Shown: positions 16,702-25,626, counted from the first letter of the stretch. The stretch is 35,608 nt of DNA from Flavobacteriales bacterium (GCA_947463125.1 CANHQZ010000021.1:1-35608), one strand, 5' to 3'. Notes: generated from the sequence alone by a model not told the origin. Numbers and translations: made by a program.

Positions 16702-17979
16702 ATGGAACTGATACAAGTTAAACAAAGATTTGGTATTGTTGGAAACAGCAGCATGCTGAACAACGCGCTGGAAACCGCCATACGGGTGGCTCCAACGGAT
16801 ATGAACGTGCTGATACTTGGCGACAGTGGTGTGGGTAAAGAGAGTTTTTCCAAAATTATTCATCAGCTAAGCGGCCGCAAGCATGCACCCTTTATCGCCG
16901 TAAACTGCGGCGCCATTCCGGAAGGCACGATAGACAGTGAATTGTTTGGACATGAAAAAGGCGCGTTTACCGGCGCAACAGACAAACGCAAAGGATATTT
17001 TGAAACCGTAAATGGCGGTACTATTTTTCTGGATGAGGTGGGCGAACTGCCGCTGGGAACACAGGCCCGCTTACTCAGGATACTGGAAAACGGAGAATTT
17101 ATCAAGGTTGGCTCAAGTGCGGTGCAGAAAACCGATGTGCGCGTGGTTTGTGCCACCAACCGCGACCTGCTTGAACGTGCCAGACAGGGCAAATTCAGGG
17201 AAGATCTTTATTACCGCCTGGCAACCGTGCCAATAAGGGTACCCAAACTTGCCGAGCGAAGGGAAGACATTCCCCTGCTATTTCGAAAGTTTGCCAGCGA
17301 TTTTGCAGAAACCCACCGAAGCGGACACATAGAACTCAGTCCGGAAGCACAGCAATTGATTTCACAGTATTCCTGGCCCGGCAATGTGCGCCAACTGAAA
17401 AATGTAACCGAACAAATCTGCGTGCTGGAAGATGCCGGAACTTTATCTGCAGAAACAGCGGCAAAATACCTGCCTGCTGCTGAGCCCAGCCTGCCTGTAT
17501 TGCTGGGCAAAACAGAAAGTTATGGAGAAGGGCTGAGTGAGCGGGACATTTTTTACAAAGTTCTGATTGACCTAAAACGCGATGTAACCGACCTGAAAAA
17601 ACTTGTTTTTGGCATGCTGGAAAACCCTGCTCCTCCTGCAGCAGTTTCGATGCCTTCACCCACACCGATTCAAAATACAACCCACCTTCATCTGCCCGGC
17701 ACCATTGAAACACAGCAGGCAAAGCCTTTGACATCCGGCTCCGAAAGCAGCCTCATCCTTCAGCCGCAGGACGAAAACCCGATTGAAGTGGAACACGAAT
17801 ACGTCGAAGCAGTGTCGTACCCCGCCACCGACGACAACCTGAGCCTGGAAGAAAAAGAACTGGAAATGATACGCAGGGCACTTACCAAAAGCAAAGGTCG
17901 CAGAAAAAAAGCGGCAGAAGCCCTGGGAATTTCTGAAAGAACCCTGTACCGTAAAATCAAACAATATGAACTGGAGTAA
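16702..17979 (+). CDS. Sigma-54-dependent transcriptional activator (no receiver domain)
   Basis: A 425-residue bacterial enhancer-binding protein. It begins almost directly with the AAA+ domain: Walker A GDSGVGKES at 40-48, the sigma-54 contact loop GAFTGA at 87-92 (GHEKGAFTGATDKRKG), Walker B GGTIFLDEVGEL, then the R-finger region and SWPGNVRQLKN. A 110-residue linker follows, and a Fis-type helix-turn-helix ends the protein (KKAAEALGISERTLYRKIKQ). There is no N-terminal sensor or receiver domain, so activity is not controlled by a typical two-component signal. The ATG at 16702 is preferred over an ATG 28 codons earlier, because that stretch would include the -7 box. lptE overlaps its 3' end by 14 bases. 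This gene order is conserved in Bacteroidota. Confidence 0.93.
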   Translation: MELIQVKQRFGIVGNSSMLNNALETAIRVAPTDMNVLILGDSGVGKESFSKIIHQLSGRKHAPFIAVNCGAIPEGTIDSELFGHEKGAFTGATDKRKGYFETVNGGTIFLDEVGELPLGTQARLLRILENGEFIKVGSSAVQKTDVRVVCATNRDLLERARQGKFREDLYYRLATVPIRVPKLAERREDIPLLFRKFASDFAETHRSGHIELSPEAQQLISQYSWPGNVRQLKNVTEQICVLEDAGTLSAETAAKYLPAAEPSLPVLLGKTESYGEGLSERDIFYKVLIDLKRDVTDLKKLVFGMLENPAPPAAVSMPSPTPIQNTTHLHLPGTIETQQAKPLTSGSESSLILQPQDENPIEVEHEYVEAVSYPATDDNLSLEEKELEMIRRALTKSKGRRKKAAEALGISERTLYRKIKQYELE

Positions 17980-18469
17980 ATGGGTGGCTGTTTCCCTGCT
18001 GTTTGCAGGATGCGGGTTTTTTAAGGCCTATGATCCCCGAGGTACGTTTATTCCGGAGGACGTTCAAACATTCTCCGTGGATTTTTTTAACAATGAAGCC
18101 GCCATTGTCAATCCTCAGCTCAGCCTGCAGTTTACGGAAAAACTCAAAACCAAGTTTCAGTCCGAAACGAGGCTCAGACTCATCAATGGCGACGGTGACT
18201 ACAAATTAGGCGGTGTAATTAAGGATTACCGCATTGAGCCTGCCACCCGAAACGCCAATACAGGAACGGCAGAGAACCAGCTCACCATTACCGTGAGACT
18301 GGACTTTGTTTGCGAAAAACACCCTGAGAAAAATCAGAGTAAAGAATTCTCCTTTTTCCGCACATATGACGCATCCAAAAACCTGAGTGCGGTGGAAGGA
18401 GCCCTTTCGTCTGAAATTTCCGATAACATAGTACAACAGATATTTGCAGCCATTGCACTGGACTGGTGA
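17966..18469 (+). CDS. lptE: LptE-family lipopolysaccharide assembly lipoprotein
   Basis: A 167-residue predicted outer-membrane lipoprotein of the LptE family, the partner plugged into LptD for surface delivery of lipopolysaccharide. The signal peptide MNWSKWVAVSLLFAGCGFF has a lipobox ending at Cys16 (LFAGC). The mature domain shows the family pattern: FSVDFFNNEA, then LSLQFTEKLKTKFQSETRLRL and GDYKLGGVIKDYRIEP. Sequence identity within LptE is low, so the operon context is important support: sigma-54 activator, lptE, TPR protein, secG. Its ATG lies within the last codons of the activator gene, and its TGA overlaps the GTG of the next gene. Confidence 0.87.
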   Translation: MNWSKWVAVSLLFAGCGFFKAYDPRGTFIPEDVQTFSVDFFNNEAAIVNPQLSLQFTEKLKTKFQSETRLRLINGDGDYKLGGVIKDYRIEPATRNANTGTAENQLTITVRLDFVCEKHPEKNQSKEFSFFRTYDASKNLSAVEGALSSEISDNIVQQIFAAIALDW

Positions 18470-19626
18470 ACAGCGAACATCTATCCCATATCGTACAGCA
18501 ACCGGAGAGAATTACAGGGCAGGATGCCCTGGAACTGGAAGAGTTATGCCGCAAGTTTCCGGCCTTCCCCACCCCGTTTATACTGCTGGCAAGATATTAT
18601 CAGCAAACAGGCGATTACAGGGCTGAAGAAGCAATACAAAATGCCGCACTGCGGGTAACGGACAGGGCCTGGCTTTCTGATTTTGTTCTCAACCAATCCG
18701 AAGAACCTGTAACGGCTGAAGAAACCGCACTGCCTGAGGAAGAACCTTTAGCGGAGACAACCCCTGCCGATGATATTCCTGCAGAAACACACAGTCTTGA
18801 ACAGGTTGCAGAAATATCCGAAGTGGAAGCCGTTGAAGCCGTGGATAGTGAAAATCCCGCCACAGAGGAACCTGTATGGGTTGTTGAAGAGGTAATGATC
18901 ACAGAAGAAATCACCACGGAAGAAACAGAACCCTTCTCCGTTTCCACGTTATTTATTCCGGAGGACCCTGAGGAATCGGTTTTTGAGGAAATAGAAACAT
19001 TCGAAACAGGCAATGAAGCATCGATACTTGGATTTTCTCCTGCTGCGCTGAATGAAACAGAAAACTACACGGTGGAAATGGGATCCGATGGCACGGTGGA
19101 CGCCGGGGGCTTGATACTGCCATTTACTGAGCCCGAGGTTGAGGAATCCGATACACTTGCTGAAAAAGTAGAAGTCACAAAGCCTGTAATTGGCGTATTT
19201 GCCAGCTACCAGATTGAACAGTATTTCCCCAGTATTGAACCCGAAAACAATGGTAAACCCACAGATTTTTACAGCTGGCTAAACAACCCTGTCGCCGCAG
19301 GCGATGAAGACAAACCTGCTGTAGAAGACCTGCAGGAATCAGAGAACCACAGATTGCAGCAGCAGTCCATCATTGACAAGTTCATTCAGTCCGATCCCGG
19401 CGTTATCAGACCCAAAAAAGAGTTCTTTACACCGGAAACCGCTGCCAAAAAAAGCGAAAACTTGCCGGAAAATCTTGCAACTGAAACCCTGGCAAAAGTC
19501 TATCTGCAGCAGGGGAACACCGAGGGAGCCATTCTCATTTATGAACGATTGATGTTGAAATTTCCCGAAAAAAACACGTACTTTGCAGACCTTATCCAAA
19601 AAATAATACAAGAAAACAACCCATGA
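18466..19626 (+). CDS. Acidic TPR-containing protein of the lptE-secG operon
   Basis: A 386-residue protein with no signal peptide or membrane segment that I can see. A short N-terminal helical part (residues 1-60, FPAFPTPFILLARYYQQTGD) resembles a single TPR. A long, strongly acidic, Glu/Thr/Pro-rich low-complexity stretch fills about 70-230. The C terminus has another TPR-like pair (LATETLAKVYLQQGNTEGAI). The start is GTG at 18466 within GTGA shared with the lptE stop, and the gene ends in ATGA shared with secG, so translation is coupled on both sides. It is a recurrent neighbour of secG in Bacteroidota. Function is unknown. Confidence 0.87.
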   Translation: MNSEHLSHIVQQPERITGQDALELEELCRKFPAFPTPFILLARYYQQTGDYRAEEAIQNAALRVTDRAWLSDFVLNQSEEPVTAEETALPEEEPLAETTPADDIPAETHSLEQVAEISEVEAVEAVDSENPATEEPVWVVEEVMITEEITTEETEPFSVSTLFIPEDPEESVFEEIETFETGNEASILGFSPAALNETENYTVEMGSDGTVDAGGLILPFTEPEVEESDTLAEKVEVTKPVIGVFASYQIEQYFPSIEPENNGKPTDFYSWLNNPVAAGDEDKPAVEDLQESENHRLQQQSIIDKFIQSDPGVIRPKKEFFTPETAAKKSENLPENLATETLAKVYLQQGNTEGAILIYERLMLKFPEKNTYFADLIQKIIQENNP

Positions 19627-19934
19627 CCATTATTCTTATCCTCGGAATCATCGTTGCTATACTGTTAATGTTAGTTATTCTGGTACAAAACCCCAAAGGC
19701 GGCGGATTGGCTTCCAACTTCAGCCAGGGAAACCAGATCTTCGGCGTGGAAAAGACAACCGATATCGTTGAGAAAATCACCTGGGGCGGTGCCGCACTCA
19801 TTTTGGTAATTTCGCTCGTAGCTGCAGGTTTTAACACCAAAAGAAGCAGCAAGCAGGACCCCAATAAAAAGCCCGCTACTGAGCAGACCGAAACCGAAGA
19901 ATTGCCGGATATCAAGGCTAAAAAAGGCAACTAA
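19623..19934 (+). CDS. secG: Preprotein translocase subunit SecG
   Basis: A small inner-membrane subunit of SecYEG that assists protein export. The 103-residue protein has two hydrophobic segments (about residues 2-21 and 58-76) flanking the conserved loop LVQNPKGGGLASNFSQGNQI. The charged C-terminal tail (about residues 78-103) is longer than in E. coli proportionally, and Lys-rich. The ATG overlaps the preceding stop (ATGA). No groES/groEL follows, which often come next in related genomes; the next gene is an exported beta-protein after 69 bases. Confidence 0.95.
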   Translation: MTIILILGIIVAILLMLVILVQNPKGGGLASNFSQGNQIFGVEKTTDIVEKITWGGAALILVISLVAAGFNTKRSSKQDPNKKPATEQTETEELPDIKAKKGN

Positions 19935-19993
19935 GCGAAACGGGCAGATTGCCTGATTCCACCGTTGTACCGGTCTCACCTTCATCCATTTTA

Positions 19994-20005
19994 ACGTTTA
20001 AACGT
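19994..20005. repeat. Perfect 12-bp palindrome over the start of the outer-membrane protein gene
   Basis: ACGTTTAAACGT is identical on both strands and includes the first two bases of the GTG start at 20004. It may be an operator or chance in an AT-rich leader. Confidence 0.3.
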
Positions 20006-20681
20006 GGCTTTCAAAATCAGATTTTTTGGATTAGCCATTTGTTTTTCATGCTTTATTTGCACAAACGCAAAAGCACAACCGGAGCCATTTTCCGGGGGAA
20101 TAGGAGTACATGCAGGCTCCCTGCTTAAACTCCCAGGCAATTTGAGCCATGCGCCAATACTCGGTTTGCGGATTGATGGAAGAATACCTGTGTTTTCACC
20201 TTTGATCAGCATACAAACCCACACAGGATGGGAATATGCCATAATGCGTGTAGAAAGCAATAATGCCGGAAAAACGCTGCAAACGGCGCGGGCGCAGTAT
20301 CTGCGGACGGGCGTGGCAGTGAACCTGCGTTTGTATACTTCCCGAAAACAAACCGGAATAGAACTAGTAGGCGGAATGGATTATCGCGGCAAAATATACG
20401 AAAGCAGCGACTGGCAACTGACGGGGCAACAACCTGTGAGTTACTTCCCTGAAAACCAGATACTGGCACCGGTTAAGGTCAGTCGTTTTGCCGAAAATGA
20501 CAAACGAAGGTTAAATATTTATGCCGAAGTGGTGTTTAATTCGGGAAACCGGCAATCTGCCATCAATGGTATTAGCGCCGGTGTTCAATGGAACTGGTTT
20601 GCCACACAAAGAAAACAATACTTTAAAGGCACACACCGAACCCTTCAATGGGATGACATCTGGCCGGCACAATTCTTTTAG
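20004..20681 (+). CDS. Exported protein, probable outer-membrane beta-barrel
   Basis: I do not recognise the family. The 225-residue product starts at a GTG (20004) with a good signal peptide: MAFKIRFFGLAICFSCFICT, cleavage expected after AKA. The mature part has alternating hydrophobic/polar strands rich in Gly and aromatic residues (GGIGVHAGSLLKL; ISIQTHTGWEYAIM; LRTGVAVNLRLYT; AINGISAGVQWNWF) and ends in Phe-Phe, as outer-membrane barrels often do. An 8-10-strand barrel is inferred from this pattern only. It follows secG by 69 bases and may be read from the same transcript. Its stop overlaps the convergent ATPase gene by 4 bases. Confidence 0.72.
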   Translation: MAFKIRFFGLAICFSCFICTNAKAQPEPFSGGIGVHAGSLLKLPGNLSHAPILGLRIDGRIPVFSPLISIQTHTGWEYAIMRVESNNAGKTLQTARAQYLRTGVAVNLRLYTSRKQTGIELVGGMDYRGKIYESSDWQLTGQQPVSYFPENQILAPVKVSRFAENDKRRLNIYAEVVFNSGNRQSAINGISAGVQWNWFATQRKQYFKGTHRTLQWDDIWPAQFF

Positions 20682-23155
20682 ACATAGGGATTACCCCTGA
20701 ATCTTCGAATGGTCTTAAAGCTTTCAATCAAAATAAGATATAAAAAAGCTAAGGCGGGGATGATGATAAAATGCCGAATCTGCGGTAACTGAAAACTAAA
20801 AAACAATTGAAGGGCTGGTAGGCATACGATTGCTGTAAAAACAAGCAATGACGATGATAGAATCAGCGCTGGAGCCTTTCCAAGGGAAAATAATTCTGTT
20901 AAAAAGCCCCTGGAATCGGAAAGTCCGGAGACAATCATAATGTTTATTCCCAAAATAAGCGTGCTGAATGTCAGCACCCTGACCTCACCATCGGCATGAC
21001 CTTCAGACTTGCTCATCAAATAGATAAAAATAACACAGCCAAGCAAAGACATCCCTTTCAGAAAAGCATACCCAATATCACGACCGCTGAAAAACCTTTT
21101 CTTTAGGCTTCTGGGACGACGGTTCATGATGTCTGGTTCATCTCTTTCCGATTCAAATGCAATGGCACAGACAGGATCAATAATCAATTCCAGAAAGACG
21201 ATGTGTAAGGGCATCAGCAGAATAGGCAACGAAGGGAAAAATGCCGGCAGCAAGGTTAATCCAATGATGGGAATATGAACGGCAAAAATGAAAGCCATGG
21301 CTTTCTGGAGGTTGTCAAAAATTCTGCGTCCCATACGAATTCCTGCCACGATGGAAGCAAAATGATCGTCCAGCAAAACCAGTGCAGCAGCCTCCCTTGC
21401 CACGTCTGTGCCCCTGTTACCCATTGCAATGCCTATATCGGCTGCTTTTAATGCCGGCGCATCGTTTACCCCGTCACCGGTCATAGCCACCACCTCTCCG
21501 GACTGCTTCAGTGCTTTCACAATGGTAATTTTCTGAGCCGGTGTAACCCGAGCGAAAATAACAGCTTTTTTTACCTTGGTTATCAGGTCCGCATCCGACA
21601 AAACCTGTAGTTCATCTCCGGTAATAATTTCACCTTCAGGCATTCCTGCCTTTCGGGCAATGCTGGCCGCCGTAAGCGGATAGTCACCGGTTATCATGAC
21701 GGGCCTTATTCCCGCAGACAGACACGCTTTCATAGCCTCAGGAACCTCAGGTCTCAACGGATCGTAAAAGGCAGCAAAACCCACAAAAGAAAACACCAGA
21801 TCTTCCATATTGAGCGGCAGAGAGCTACCACTGATTTTGGCTATGGCCATCCCCAGAATTCGAGAGCCTTCATTGGCCATTTGCTGAAGATAACTATGCA
21901 GTGCATCTTCATTTGCAGGACGGCATAGCTTCAAAACAGATTCAGGCGCACCTTTGCAGTATACCTCTGTAATGCCAGTGTTTCGATTATTGTAGGCCAT
22001 GGCCATAAACATCCTGTCATTATCAGGAGGCATTTCCCACACCGGCTCAGCGGCTGTAAAATCAGGGGCTTGCCGGGATTTCCACTCACGTAAAACAGCA
22101 TTATCAATGGGATCGGCCGTATTATTCCGGGATGCAAGGGCGGCACAATCCAGCAAGACTCTTGCCGGTTCCGGTAATTCAAACTCATCCAGTGTAAAAA
22201 CGTTCACTCCATCCGACAATTGTGCGAGCGTCATTCTGTTTTGGGTAAGTGTTCCTGTTTTATCGGTGCATAATACCGTCGCAGAACCCAGTGTTTCTAT
22301 GGCAGATGGATTGCGGGTGAGCACCTGCCTGGAAGAAAGACGCCATGCACCCAATGCCATAAAAACCGTGAGCACAACCGGAAATTCCTCGGGCATAATG
22401 GCCATGGCAGATGAAAGACCTGTCAGCACTGCCTGAATCAGATCCTTTCGCGTGATATAAAAAACACCGATAACCACCAGACTGATGATCACGCCGGCTA
22501 TAGCCAGCTTGCGGGTGAGCGATTTCAGGTCTAGATACATGGGAGAATCGGAAGCCTTTATTCCTTCCAGGGAGAGGGCAATTCCACCCATGGCCGATTT
22601 GCCTGCGGTTCTTTCTACTTCGGCTTCGGCTGTTCCTTTTACCACCAGCGTTCCTGCATAAACCTTATTCTCTTCGGGCTTAATCGATCTGTGAACCGGT
22701 ACTGATTCCCCCGTAACAACAGATTCATCCAGCATAAGCTGTATGGAGGATATCACCACCGCATCGGCAGAAATGCGGTCTCCTTCCGAGAGCAACATAA
22801 TATCTCCGGGAACCAGTTCCCTGGAGGGAATTCTGTATGAATTACCTTCTCGGCGAACCATGACCCTCGGCGCTGACAGGGATTTTAGTGCATCCAGTGT
22901 TTTTCGGGTTTTTTTTGTCTGCAGATAGGTAATACTCATAATGACGCTGAAAGCCGTAATCAATATTACACCCTCCCGGTAATCACCAATAAATACATAT
23001 AATACACCGCACGCCAGCAGAAGTAAAAACATAGGTTCGGATACTACTTCCTTCAGTGCATGCCAGGCTGAGGAACTACGTGCAATGTTCCATTCATTGT
23101 ATCCGTATTTTTTTAAGCGGTCGGCAGCCTCCTGCCGGCTGAGTCCTTCCTTCAT
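20678..23155 (-). CDS. Cation-transporting P-type ATPase (P2-type, calcium-pump-like)
   Basis: An 825-residue inner-membrane cation pump. The N-terminal cation ATPase domain (GLSRQEAADRLKKYGYNEWN) is followed by the actuator TGES loop (DESVVTGESVPV). The phosphorylated Asp298 lies in CTDKTGTLTQNRM. The nucleotide domain has the KGAPE motif (CKGAPESVLKLC), and the hinge reads MTGDGVNDAPALKAADIGIAMG. The membrane ion-site motifs are MPEEFPVV in M4 and LELIIDP in M6, close to but not the same as the PEGLP and NLxTD of classic calcium pumps. P2-type is safe; calcium specificity is not proven. It is transcribed with the upstream lipoprotein gene (5-base gap). Confidence 0.92.
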   Translation of the reverse strand: MKEGLSRQEAADRLKKYGYNEWNIARSSSAWHALKEVVSEPMFLLLLACGVLYVFIGDYREGVILITAFSVIMSITYLQTKKTRKTLDALKSLSAPRVMVRREGNSYRIPSRELVPGDIMLLSEGDRISADAVVISSIQLMLDESVVTGESVPVHRSIKPEENKVYAGTLVVKGTAEAEVERTAGKSAMGGIALSLEGIKASDSPMYLDLKSLTRKLAIAGVIISLVVIGVFYITRKDLIQAVLTGLSSAMAIMPEEFPVVLTVFMALGAWRLSSRQVLTRNPSAIETLGSATVLCTDKTGTLTQNRMTLAQLSDGVNVFTLDEFELPEPARVLLDCAALASRNNTADPIDNAVLREWKSRQAPDFTAAEPVWEMPPDNDRMFMAMAYNNRNTGITEVYCKGAPESVLKLCRPANEDALHSYLQQMANEGSRILGMAIAKISGSSLPLNMEDLVFSFVGFAAFYDPLRPEVPEAMKACLSAGIRPVMITGDYPLTAASIARKAGMPEGEIITGDELQVLSDADLITKVKKAVIFARVTPAQKITIVKALKQSGEVVAMTGDGVNDAPALKAADIGIAMGNRGTDVAREAAALVLLDDHFASIVAGIRMGRRIFDNLQKAMAFIFAVHIPIIGLTLLPAFFPSLPILLMPLHIVFLELIIDPVCAIAFESERDEPDIMNRRPRSLKKRFFSGRDIGYAFLKGMSLLGCVIFIYLMSKSEGHADGEVRVLTFSTLILGINIMIVSGLSDSRGFLTELFSLGKAPALILSSSLLVFTAIVCLPALQLFFSFQLPQIRHFIIIPALAFLYLILIESFKTIRRFRGNPYV

Positions 23156-23160
23156 AATCT

Positions 23161-23877
23161 TTATTTAAGCTGCACCCAAACATCCAGCGTATCCCCGGGC
23201 AAAAATGCATCGCCGCTGCACTGCAGCGGATTCAGATCCCGTAAACTTTTTGAAATGATAAAATCGCTTCTGGCAGTTGCTCCGCGCAACCAGTAGTCGG
23301 AAAAAGCTTCGTCCGTAAGGGTTTCCACATAAGAAACAAGCCGCCCCTGGCGGGTAGGATCATTTACAAAAACCGAAATATCCGACCAGGTTTCAAAACC
23401 AATATGATAACCAAGAAGTTGACCTTGGGTTAGTTTATCTCCTATGAAAAATTCACGTATCGTTGCTACATGAAAAAGCATCATCCGAAAAGCCGGGTAT
23501 TGATCTGATTGTATCTCGATTTTAAATCCCGCCCACTCCTGCTCAAAACGGGTGACGGTACCCGAAATCGGGGAAAAAATTTGGATATTTGACCAATTTA
23601 TTGTATCTTTAGGAAAGAAATAATGCTTCATGCTGCGGCACTGCTCGGTAAAATCGCTGTAGTCGTGACCGGCAGAGGAGCGGAATCTGGATATTTTACT
23701 GATTTTATCCAGTTCCAGATAATGTTCCGAAAACTTTGGAATGCCCTGTGTTTCTATATTCCAGACATCTTCAGGGGTTCCATTGTTATTGTTTTTCTTT
23801 TTACAGGATGATTGCCATAACAATCCGGAATATAAAATTACCAGGGCTGACAACAGGAAAAAACGGCTATGCTTCAC
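23161..23877 (-). CDS. Lipoprotein with a degenerate M23/LytM-like domain
   Basis: A 238-residue exported protein. Hydrophobic residues 6-21 are followed by SSCKKKNNNN, so Cys25 is the likely lipidated residue, although the -3 position (Gln) is not ideal. The body resembles an M23 peptidase: GHDYSD supplies the HxxxD pattern (His71, Asp75), IFSPISGTVTRFEQEWAGFK looks like the typical beta strands, and LFHV gives one His (His136) where active enzymes have HxH. The first His of that pair is missing, so catalysis is doubtful. The start is GTG at 23877, forced by an in-frame TAA four codons upstream; it lies within a perfect hairpin. It precedes the P-type ATPase gene by 5 bases. The M23 relation is my inference from motif order. 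Confidence 0.65.
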   Translation of the reverse strand: MKHSRFFLLSALVILYSGLLWQSSCKKKNNNNGTPEDVWNIETQGIPKFSEHYLELDKISKISRFRSSAGHDYSDFTEQCRSMKHYFFPKDTINWSNIQIFSPISGTVTRFEQEWAGFKIEIQSDQYPAFRMMLFHVATIREFFIGDKLTQGQLLGYHIGFETWSDISVFVNDPTRQGRLVSYVETLTDEAFSDYWLRGATARSDFIISKSLRDLNPLQCSGDAFLPGDTLDVWVQLK

Positions 23878-23886
23878 AAAGTGAAG
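23872..23886 (-). promoter_or_regulatory. Hairpin covering the GTG start of the lipoprotein gene
   Basis: On the minus strand CTTCAC, TTT, GTGAAG form a perfect 6-bp stem with a 3-base loop. The 3' arm is the start codon and second codon of the lipoprotein gene. In mRNA this would occlude the start, so it may be a translational control element. Confidence 0.35.
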
Positions 23887-23943
23887 TTAGGTTCACCCCC
23901 AATCGAATTAAGTGCGTTCAGTCAGCCCTTCGGGCAATTCAAA

Positions 23944-25614
23944 TCAGCCGATGCGGCTTGCCAGATCGAGGCCGTGCTTGCGGGAAGTCTCGCGGGCAAT
24001 TTCGTAACCTGCGTCTGCATGGCGGATAACGCCCATTCCGGGATCGTTGTGCAACACGCGTTTCAGGCGTGCTTCGGCTTCATCGGTGCCATCTGCCACG
24101 ATTACCATGCCCGAGTGAATGCTGTAGCCCATACCTACACCGCCACCGTGATGCAGACTCACCCAGCTGGCGCCACCACCTGTATTGACCAAGGCATTCA
24201 GAATCGGCCAGTCGGCAATGGCATCGCTGCCATCCAGCATGGCTTCCGTTTCGCGGTTGGGCGAAGCCACCGATCCGGTATCCAAATGGTCGCGGCCGAT
24301 AACGATGGGCGCCTTTACCTTACCGGTTCTTACCAACTCATTAAACATCAGCCCGGCTTTTTCCCTTTCGCCTTGTCCCAGCCAGCAAATACGGGCGGGC
24401 AGGCCCTGAAAGGCGATTTTCTCGCGGGCCATAGTCATCCAGCGTTTCATGCTTTGGTTTTCCGGGAAAAGTTCCAGAATGGCCTGATCGGTTACATATA
24501 TATCTTCGGGATCGCCGCTCAGCGCTACCCAACGGAATGGCCCTTTACCCTCACAAAACAGCGGGCGTATGAAAGCAGGCACAAATCCGGGAAAATCAAA
24601 GGCATTTTTTAGTCCTTTTTCAAAAGCACGACCGCGAAGGTTATTGCCGTAATCAAAAGTAATGCTGCCGCGCTGCTGCAATTCCAACATTAGTTTCACA
24701 TGGTGAACCATGGTATCGTAACTGAGCGCAGTATATTTTTCGGGATCCAAGCGACGCAGTTTATCGGCGGCCTCCACATCCATGCCTTCGGGATAGTAAC
24801 CTATCAGCGGGTCGTGGGCACTGGTTTGGTCGGTAAGGGTTTCGGGTGCAATATTTCTGGCAATCAGCCTTTCCAGCAGTTCCACGGCATTGCAAAGCAC
24901 GCCAATGCTCACGGCAGCGCCTTTTTCCTTGGCTGCAAGCGCCATGTCAATGGCTTCATCCACGTCGCGGCTCATTACGTCCAAATAGCGGGTTTCCAGG
25001 CGTTTTCTAATGCGCCACTCTTCTACTTCCGCCACCAGCGCCACACCTTCATTCATGGTTATGGCCAGGGGCTGGGCTCCGCCCATTCCACCCAAACCAG
25101 CGGTAACGTTCAGGGTTCCTTTTAAGGTTCCGCCAAAATGCTGTCGGGCGCATTCTGCGTAGGTTTCGTAGGTCCCCTGCACAATGCCCTGAGAACCGAT
25201 ATAAATCCAGCTTCCCGCGGTCATCTGTCCGTACATAATGAGTCCTTTGGCCTCGAGTTCGCGGAAATGATCCCAGTTGGCCCAATTGGGTACCAGCTGA
25301 CTGTTGCTTATCAGCACCCGCGGGGCGTCTTTGTGGGTTGGCAAAATTGCCACAGGCTTTCCGCTCTGAACAATCAGCGTTTCGTTGTCATTCAACTCCC
25401 GGAGGGATTTCAAAATATCATCAAACGCCTTCCAGTTTCGGGCAGCTTTTCCAAGTCCGCCATACACAATCAAATCCTCGGGCTTTTCGGCCACATCCGG
25501 ATCCAGGTTGTTCTGAATCATGCGGTATGCAGCCTCCTGAATCCATCCTTTACAGTTGAGTTTGGTGCCTGTTGGGGCAGTTACGATACGTGGACCTGAT
25601 GCGGGTTGAGTCAT
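23944..25614 (-). CDS. hutU: Urocanate hydratase
   Basis: The second enzyme of histidine degradation, converting urocanate to imidazolonepropionate with tightly bound NAD+. The 556-residue chain is full length and matches throughout: [40 protein letters not shown], the NAD-binding [28 protein letters not shown], and the C-terminal [17 protein letters not shown] that carries active-site residues. No hutH, hutI or hutG lies in the window, so the pathway genes are dispersed or transcribed elsewhere. It follows tex on the same strand after 74 bases and has a TAnnTTTG box 4 bases before its ATG. Confidence 0.97.
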   Translation of the reverse strand: MTQPASGPRIVTAPTGTKLNCKGWIQEAAYRMIQNNLDPDVAEKPEDLIVYGGLGKAARNWKAFDDILKSLRELNDNETLIVQSGKPVAILPTHKDAPRVLISNSQLVPNWANWDHFRELEAKGLIMYGQMTAGSWIYIGSQGIVQGTYETYAECARQHFGGTLKGTLNVTAGLGGMGGAQPLAITMNEGVALVAEVEEWRIRKRLETRYLDVMSRDVDEAIDMALAAKEKGAAVSIGVLCNAVELLERLIARNIAPETLTDQTSAHDPLIGYYPEGMDVEAADKLRRLDPEKYTALSYDTMVHHVKLMLELQQRGSITFDYGNNLRGRAFEKGLKNAFDFPGFVPAFIRPLFCEGKGPFRWVALSGDPEDIYVTDQAILELFPENQSMKRWMTMAREKIAFQGLPARICWLGQGEREKAGLMFNELVRTGKVKAPIVIGRDHLDTGSVASPNRETEAMLDGSDAIADWPILNALVNTGGGASWVSLHHGGGVGMGYSIHSGMVIVADGTDEAEARLKRVLHNDPGMGVIRHADAGYEIARETSRKHGLDLASRIG

Positions 25615-25618
25615 GCTG

Positions 25619-25626
25619 CAAAATTA
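25619..25626 (-). promoter_or_regulatory. Candidate -7 box very close to the hutU start
   Basis: TAATTTTG on the minus strand is an exact TAnnTTTG ending 4 bases before the ATG at 25614, so the start site would fall on or next to the ATG. No clear -33 TTG is visible at 19-22 bases. Confidence 0.35.

Noticed and set aside
23925-23935. GCCC-TTC-GGGC hairpin after hutU as terminator
   Set aside because: Only 4 bp of stem and no T-run on the minus strand.
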